DNA of 64,000 bases. Origin: Rhodospirillales bacterium (GTDB lineage: Bacteria > Pseudomonadota > Alphaproteobacteria > Rhodospirillales > Magnetospirillaceae). Shown here piece by piece: positions 60,157 through 64,000 of this stretch (positions are counted from its first letter, which is position 1; each line of letters begins with the position of its first letter). Location: contig JACFNC010000014.1 of the NCBI GenBank assembly GCA_019455065.1, positions 39,929 to 103,928 on the forward strand. The letters run 5' to 3'. Both the position numbers and the translations under genes were made by a program. The notes beneath the pieces are model-generated. The model was not told where the DNA came from. It searched no databases and saw only the letters and a list, made by a program, of their open reading frames with translations.

Positions 60157-60636
60157 ATGACACACGTCCGCTGGACCCGCCTGGCGCGGCAAGCGTTCCT
60201 GGACCTTCTGCGGCGCACCGGCAACGTCAGCGGCGCGGCGCGCGCCGTCGGCCTGTCGCGCTCGCGCGCCTATCAGCTGCGCCAGCGCGACCGCGAGTTC
60301 GCCGCCGCCTGGGACGACGCCGAGCAGGAGGCGGTCGACCTGCTGGAGGGCGAGGCCCGGCGGCGCGCCGCCGAGGGCGTCGAGCAGCCGTTGGTCAGCG
60401 GCGGCCGGCTGGTGCGCGACGACGACGGCCGAGTGGTCACGGTGCGCCGCTACAACGACCGCCTGCTCGAGTTCCTGCTGCGGGCGCACCGGCCCGACAA
60501 GTTCAAGACCGACAGCGAGGGGGCGGGCAAGAATGCCAAGGCGATCACCACCATGCCGCCCGTCACCATCACCATCGCCGCTGAGCCTGACGCTCCACCC
60601 CAAACAGGGAAAGGCGCTGCTGACGACGGCGACTGA
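60157..60636 (+). CDS. Terminase small subunit-like protein
   Basis: The 159-residue protein has an N-terminal helix-turn-helix (FLDLLRRTGNVSGAARAVGLSRSRAYQLRQRDREFAAAWDDAEQEA) of the phage small-terminase type, then YNDRLLEFLLRAHRPDKF, a signature seen in terminase small subunits of these prophages. The last 35 residues overlap the large terminase frame. It would recognise the packaging site on phage DNA. Confidence 0.82.
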   Translation: MTHVRWTRLARQAFLDLLRRTGNVSGAARAVGLSRSRAYQLRQRDREFAAAWDDAEQEAVDLLEGEARRRAAEGVEQPLVSGGRLVRDDDGRVVTVRRYNDRLLEFLLRAHRPDKFKTDSEGAGKNAKAITTMPPVTITIAAEPDAPPQTGKGAADDGD

Positions 60637-61987
60637 GGTGCTGTACGGCGGCGCGGCGGGCGGCGGCAAGTCGCACCTCCTGCGCGTCGCCGCCATCACC
60701 TGGTGCCGCGCCGTGGCCGGGCTGCAGATCTATCTGTTCCGCCGAGAGTTTCCGGACCTCTACAAGAACCACATGGACGGGCCGGCGGGCTTCCCGGCCC
60801 TGCTGGCGGCGTGGACGCGGGAGGGCTTCGCCCGATTCAACCGCTCGGACCATCACGTCGCCTTCGCCAACGGCTCGAAGATCCATCTCTGCCATTGCCA
60901 GCGCCAGCACGACGTCTACGCCTATCAGGGCGCGGACATCCACGTGCTGATGATCGACGAGCTGACGCAGTGGACGGCCGCCATGTACGCCTTCCTGCGC
61001 GGCCGGCTGCGGCTGGGCGGCCTGGCGGTGCCGGCGGCGTGGCAGGGGCGCTTCCCGCGCGCCCTGTGCGGGGCCAATCCCGGCGGCATCGGCCACAACT
61101 GGGTCAAGGCGGCGTTCGTCGACCTCGCCCCGCCCGGCGCCGTCACCCCGATGCCGGCCGCCGAGGGCGGCATGGCGCGGCAGTACCTACCGGCGCGGCT
61201 GGAGGACAACCCGACCCTGCTCGGCAACGATCCCGCCTATGCGGCGCGCCTCGAAGGCCTGGGCGACCCGGCCCTGGTGCGGGCGATGCGGCAGGGCGAC
61301 TGGAACATCGTCGCGGGCGGCATGTTCGACGATCTGTGGCGGCCGGAAACCCATGTGGTGGCCCCGTTCGGGGTGCCCGCCGGCTGGCGCATCGACCGCA
61401 GCTTCGACTGGGGCTCGAGCCGGCCGTTCAGCGTGGGCTGGTGGGCGGAATCGGACGGCACCGACCTGACGATGCCCGATGGCGAGGTGCGGCCGACGGT
61501 GCCCGGCGACTTGTTCCGCATCGCCGAGTGGTACGGCTGGAACGGCCGTCCCGATGCGGGCTGCCGCATGCTGGCCGCCGAGATCGCCCGCGGCATCCTG
61601 GCCCGCGAGGCGGCGATGGGGCTGGCCGGGCGGGTGCGGCCGGGGCCGGCCGACAGCTCGATCTTCGATGTCGAGAACGGCAATTCGATCGCCGACGACA
61701 TGGGCCGCGCGGGCGTGCGCTGGCTGCGCGCCGACAAGTCGCCGGGCTCCCGCCGCCAGGGCTGGCAGCGCCTGCGCGCCCTGCTCAAAGGTGCGGGCAG
61801 CGGCGAGGCGCCGGGGCTGTACGTGGCCGAGACCTGCCGCCACTTCATCCGCACCGTGCCGGTGCTGCCGCGCTCCGACCGCCGCCCCGACGACGTCGAC
61901 AGCGCCGCCGAGGACCACGTCGCCGACGAGACCCGCTACCGGGTGCTGGCCGGCCGGCGCGGCAACGCGGCGGGGGAACTGTGGTGA
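60533..61987 (+). CDS. Terminase large subunit
   Basis: The 484-residue packaging motor has LHPKQGKALLTTATEVLYGGAAGGGKSHLLRVAA with Walker A (GGAAGGGKS, Lys46) and Walker B VLMIDELTQWTA. The arginine and nuclease parts are FRREFPDLYKN and IDRSFDWGSSRPFSVGWWAE. The first 17 residues (Pro/Ser-rich) overlap the small-subunit gene and are probably not native, so translation may start later in an alternative codon. The 3' end is partly duplicated downstream (62059-62162). Confidence 0.9.
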   Translation: MPRRSPPCRPSPSPSPLSLTLHPKQGKALLTTATEVLYGGAAGGGKSHLLRVAAITWCRAVAGLQIYLFRREFPDLYKNHMDGPAGFPALLAAWTREGFARFNRSDHHVAFANGSKIHLCHCQRQHDVYAYQGADIHVLMIDELTQWTAAMYAFLRGRLRLGGLAVPAAWQGRFPRALCGANPGGIGHNWVKAAFVDLAPPGAVTPMPAAEGGMARQYLPARLEDNPTLLGNDPAYAARLEGLGDPALVRAMRQGDWNIVAGGMFDDLWRPETHVVAPFGVPAGWRIDRSFDWGSSRPFSVGWWAESDGTDLTMPDGEVRPTVPGDLFRIAEWYGWNGRPDAGCRMLAAEIARGILAREAAMGLAGRVRPGPADSSIFDVENGNSIADDMGRAGVRWLRADKSPGSRRQGWQRLRALLKGAGSGEAPGLYVAETCRHFIRTVPVLPRSDRRPDDVDSAAEDHVADETRYRVLAGRRGNAAGELW

Positions 61988-62162
61988 GGGGGGACGGGCT
62001 GGGCGGGGTGGTTGAAGGGTGAACCGCCAAGGCGCCAGGGACTCCAAGGCGTCGCCAAGAGACCCGCTACCGGGTGCTGGCCGGGCGGCGGGGCAACGCG
62101 GCGGGGGAGCTGTGGTGAGGGGGGCCGGGCGGGGTGGTTGAAGGGTGAACCGCCAAGGCGCC
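61928..62162 (+). repeat. Tandem duplication of the terminase 3' end
   Basis: 61928-62036 is repeated at 62059-62162 with about 90% identity, starting GAGACCCGCTACCGGGTGCTGG and ending GTGAACCGCCAAGGCGCC. The second copy carries a small deletion in the GGGGGACGGGCTGGGCGGGG run. It duplicates the last 18 or so codons, the stop and the trailer, and is not translated in the original context. Confidence 0.85.
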
Positions 62163-62454
62163 GAGGGGGTAGGCGTCATTCCCGCGTAAGCGGGAATCCA
62201 TTCGCCGCCAGTGTCTATGGACCCCCGCTTGCGCGGGGGTGACGGATGGAACGCGGGCTGCTTCGCCTCTCGGCTCGCAATGACGGCCTTTGGATGGAAG
62301 GTGCTGCTTCGCCTGCGGCTCGCAATGACGGGTTTTCGGGTCGTCATGCCCGGACTTTTTCCCGGCACCATGGATTGCCGGGTCAGGCCCGGCAATGACG
62401 GAGTATTGGGCGCTTGGCGCCTTGGCGGTTTCTCTTTGTAGAGAGGACAAGCGA
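62163..62454. repeat. Array of dispersed hairpin repeats before the portal gene
   Basis: This gene-free interval is built almost wholly from hairpin units. ATTCCCGC..GCGGGAAT is at about 62177-62198 and ACCCCCGC..GCGGGGGT at about 62221-62242. Two copies of TGCTTCGCCT-x-GGCTCGCAATGACGG follow (about 62268-62332), then a TCATGCCCGGAC and GATTGCCGG..CCGGCAATGACGG unit (62343-62401), and an inverted CTTGGCGCCTTGGCGGTT. No gene seen. Confidence 0.75.
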
Positions 62455-63771
62455 ATGCTCGATCCATCCATGCCCTGCGCCGCCTATCGGCGGATGGCGG
62501 GGCGGTGGGAGTTGCCGCGGGCGCTGATGGGCGGCACGCCCGCCATGCGCGCCGCCGGGGCCCGCTGGCTGCCGCGCCATCCGGCGGAGAGCCAGCGCCA
62601 CTACGCGGCGCGGCTGCAGCGCACGGTGCTGCGCAACTTCTTCCGCCGCACCGTGCAGACGCTGACCGGCAAGGTCTTCGCCAGGCCGCTGGTGCTGGCC
62701 GACGACGTGCCGGCGGCGCTGCGGGCGCTGATGGAGGACGTGGACCTCAACGGGCGGCATTTGCAGGTGTTCGCCCGCGACGTCTTCGCCGAGGCCATGG
62801 TGGCCGGGCTGTCGCACATCCTGGTCGACTATCCGGCGGCGGCGCCGGGCCGGACGCTGGCCGACGAGCGCGCCGCCGGGGGCCGTCCCTACGCCGTGCA
62901 TCTGCGCGCCGACGACGTCATCGGCTGGCGCACCGCGCTGGTCGGCGGGCGGCCGGTGCTGGCGCAACTGCGGGTGCGCGAAACGGCGCTGGTGCCCGAC
63001 GGCGCCTATGGCGAGCGGCGCGTCGAGCGGGTGCGGGTGCTGGAGCCGGGGCGCTGGACGCTGTGGCAGCGGCCGGAAGACGGCGACTGGCAGGTGGCGG
63101 GCGAGGGACGGACCTCGCTGCCGGTGATCCCGCTGGTCACCGTGTACACCGGGCGCACCGGGATGCTGGAGGCCGAGCCGCCGCTCGAGGATTTGGCCTG
63201 GCTCAACCTCGAGCACTGGCAGATCCGCAGCGACCAGCGCAACGCGCTCAACGTCACCTCGTTCCCGATCCTGGCGGCGGCCGGCTGGAACAAGGACGGC
63301 GACGGGCAGGTCGAGTTCGGCCCCAACAAGTTCCTGGCCACCGGCGATCCCGCCGGGCGTTTCTACTACGTGGAATCGGGGGGCGCGCATCTGGCGGCGG
63401 GGCGGGCCGAGCTGGAGGCCCTGGAGGACGCCATGCGCCTGTTCGGGCTGCAGTTCGAGCTGCGCCCGCAACAGGCCACCGCCACCGGCCGCGCCATCGA
63501 CGCCGCCGAAGGGGCGGCGCCGTTGCAGGCCTGGGCGCTGGGGCTGGCGGACGCGCTGGAGCAGATGCTGGGCCTGTTCGCCCGCTGGCTGGGGCTTGGC
63601 GAGGACGGCGGATCGGTTTCCATCGACCTGTCGGCGGTGCCGGGTGAGGGGGCCGATCTCGACGCCCTGCTGCGGGCGCGCGCCCAGGGCGACATCGACC
63701 GTTCGACGCTGCTGGCGGAACTGCGGCGGCGCGGGGTTCTGGCCGAGGATGCGGGCGGCGTGGCGGGGTGA
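62455..63771 (+). CDS. DUF4055 phage portal-like protein
   Basis: The 438-residue protein is of the DUF4055 group, which takes the portal position in many prophages. It has YAARLQRTVLRNFFRRTVQTLTGKVFARPLVL, FARDVFAEAMVAGLSHILVDYP, VIPLVTVYTGRTG, LEDLAWLNLEHWQIRSDQRNALNVTSFPIL and EALEDAMRLFGLQFELRPQQATATGRAIDAAE. The portal forms the DNA entry ring of the capsid and docks the terminase. AGAGGACAAGCG precedes ATG 62455. It is placed right after terminase, as expected. Confidence 0.85.
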   Translation: MLDPSMPCAAYRRMAGRWELPRALMGGTPAMRAAGARWLPRHPAESQRHYAARLQRTVLRNFFRRTVQTLTGKVFARPLVLADDVPAALRALMEDVDLNGRHLQVFARDVFAEAMVAGLSHILVDYPAAAPGRTLADERAAGGRPYAVHLRADDVIGWRTALVGGRPVLAQLRVRETALVPDGAYGERRVERVRVLEPGRWTLWQRPEDGDWQVAGEGRTSLPVIPLVTVYTGRTGMLEAEPPLEDLAWLNLEHWQIRSDQRNALNVTSFPILAAAGWNKDGDGQVEFGPNKFLATGDPAGRFYYVESGGAHLAAGRAELEALEDAMRLFGLQFELRPQQATATGRAIDAAEGAAPLQAWALGLADALEQMLGLFARWLGLGEDGGSVSIDLSAVPGEGADLDALLRARAQGDIDRSTLLAELRRRGVLAEDAGGVAG

Positions 63772-63779
63772 GGGCGGGG

Positions 63780-63935
63780 GCGGGGACGAACCGCCAAGGC
63801 GCCAAGGGCGCCGGAGGTGACGCCAAGAGGCCGTTACGCCGCCCCACGTCATTTTGATGGATCCCACTCTCTCGTCATGCCCGGACTTGTTCCGGGCATC
63901 CATGGATTGCCGGGGCAAGCCCGGCATGACGGAGG
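63780..63935. repeat. Dispersed repeats at the right end of the window
   Basis: GAACCGCCAAGGCGCCAAGG (63788-63807) repeats the trailer seen twice near 62.03 and 62.15 kb. A hairpin unit at about 63874-63930 follows (GTCATGCCCGGACTTG..CCGGGCATCC, GATTGCCGGGGCAAGCCCGGCATGACGG). No gene begins before the window ends. Confidence 0.7.
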
Positions 63936-64000
63936 TAGGTAGGGTTCCGTCATGTGTGGACGGCCCCTGCGGCGCAAGGGAAAAATGACTGACGAAGGTG

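Larger units (their letters stand above)
58557..64000. mobile_element. Left part of a prophage (runs off the right edge)
   Basis: An S24 repressor, a divergent early gene, DUF6362, small terminase, large terminase and a portal-like DUF4055 protein follow in phage order. Head, tail and integrase genes would lie beyond 64 kb. The left border is not defined; it is placed at the repressor. Bacterial-type repeats inside the module (61.9-62.4 kb) suggest decay or an adopted role. Confidence 0.75.

Overview
The window is high-GC bacterial DNA that looks like an alphaproteobacterium, probably Rhodospirillales-like. The evidence is the gene order Ppx/GppA - rlmE - guaB - rsmB, a DUF1328 gene, TRAP and tungstate transport operons, the four-part ligase-associated DNA repair set, and a DUF6362-type prophage module. 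The species cannot be named from sequence alone. Protein-coding density is high. Most long frames opposite real genes are high-GC shadows and were left out.

Region 1 (1-16.9 kb) is one functional neighbourhood for periplasmic redox chemistry, cytochrome c maturation and probably metal (copper-type) handling. It holds ccmF and ccmH, a separate ccmG-ccdA-cytochrome c-beta-propeller-DsbA-DsbA operon, and two more small cytochromes c. It also holds an HMA-like protein with DUF2933 and other small proteins, two paired Met-rich exported proteins with SHOCT membrane partners, and an OmpR-type response regulator/histidine kinase pair. Four transcription units in this block share the same 20-bp element upstream (CACA-N6-CACA direct repeat, also readable as CACA-N3-TGTCA). 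I propose that they form one regulon controlled by the two-component pair in the middle.

Region 2 (16.9-23.0 kb) is acquired DNA. It contains an IS66 remnant with an in-frame tnpB-tnpC deletion fusion, a DUF3987-type protein, three small genes (one DUF6634-like, one KfrA-N-like), and a large tyrosine recombinase that abuts a tRNA-Gln(CTG). Three 13-bp-spaced CCGGCAC repeats lie between the integrase and the tRNA.

Region 3 (23.2-49.1 kb) is chromosomal. It has Ppx/GppA, RlmE, a flavocytochrome-type reductase, a host-attachment-family protein, GuaB, RsmB and DUF1328. A TRAP transporter-amidase operon follows, bracketed by AT-rich stretches that share short motifs. Then come a ketopantoate-reductase-like enzyme, an RND efflux pair, an EamA exporter and a tungstate ABC transporter (tupBCA) with a convergent excisionase-HTH/substrate-binding regulator and a palindromic operator candidate. 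An orphan response regulator, a DUF3179 protein and a 2-hydroxyacid dehydrogenase end the block.

Region 4 (49.1-57.4 kb) carries the ligase, exonuclease, Lhr-type helicase and PdeM genes, split into two outward-pointing pairs by five other genes, including a DUF559 cassette embedded in palindromic repeats. Region 5 (57.4-64 kb) has a calcium-binding protein and then a prophage start: S24 repressor with a divergent promoter, DUF6362, small and large terminase, and a portal-like DUF4055 protein. The terminase 3' end is partly duplicated. Dispersed hairpin repeats are frequent from 49 kb to the right edge and were not seen before that.
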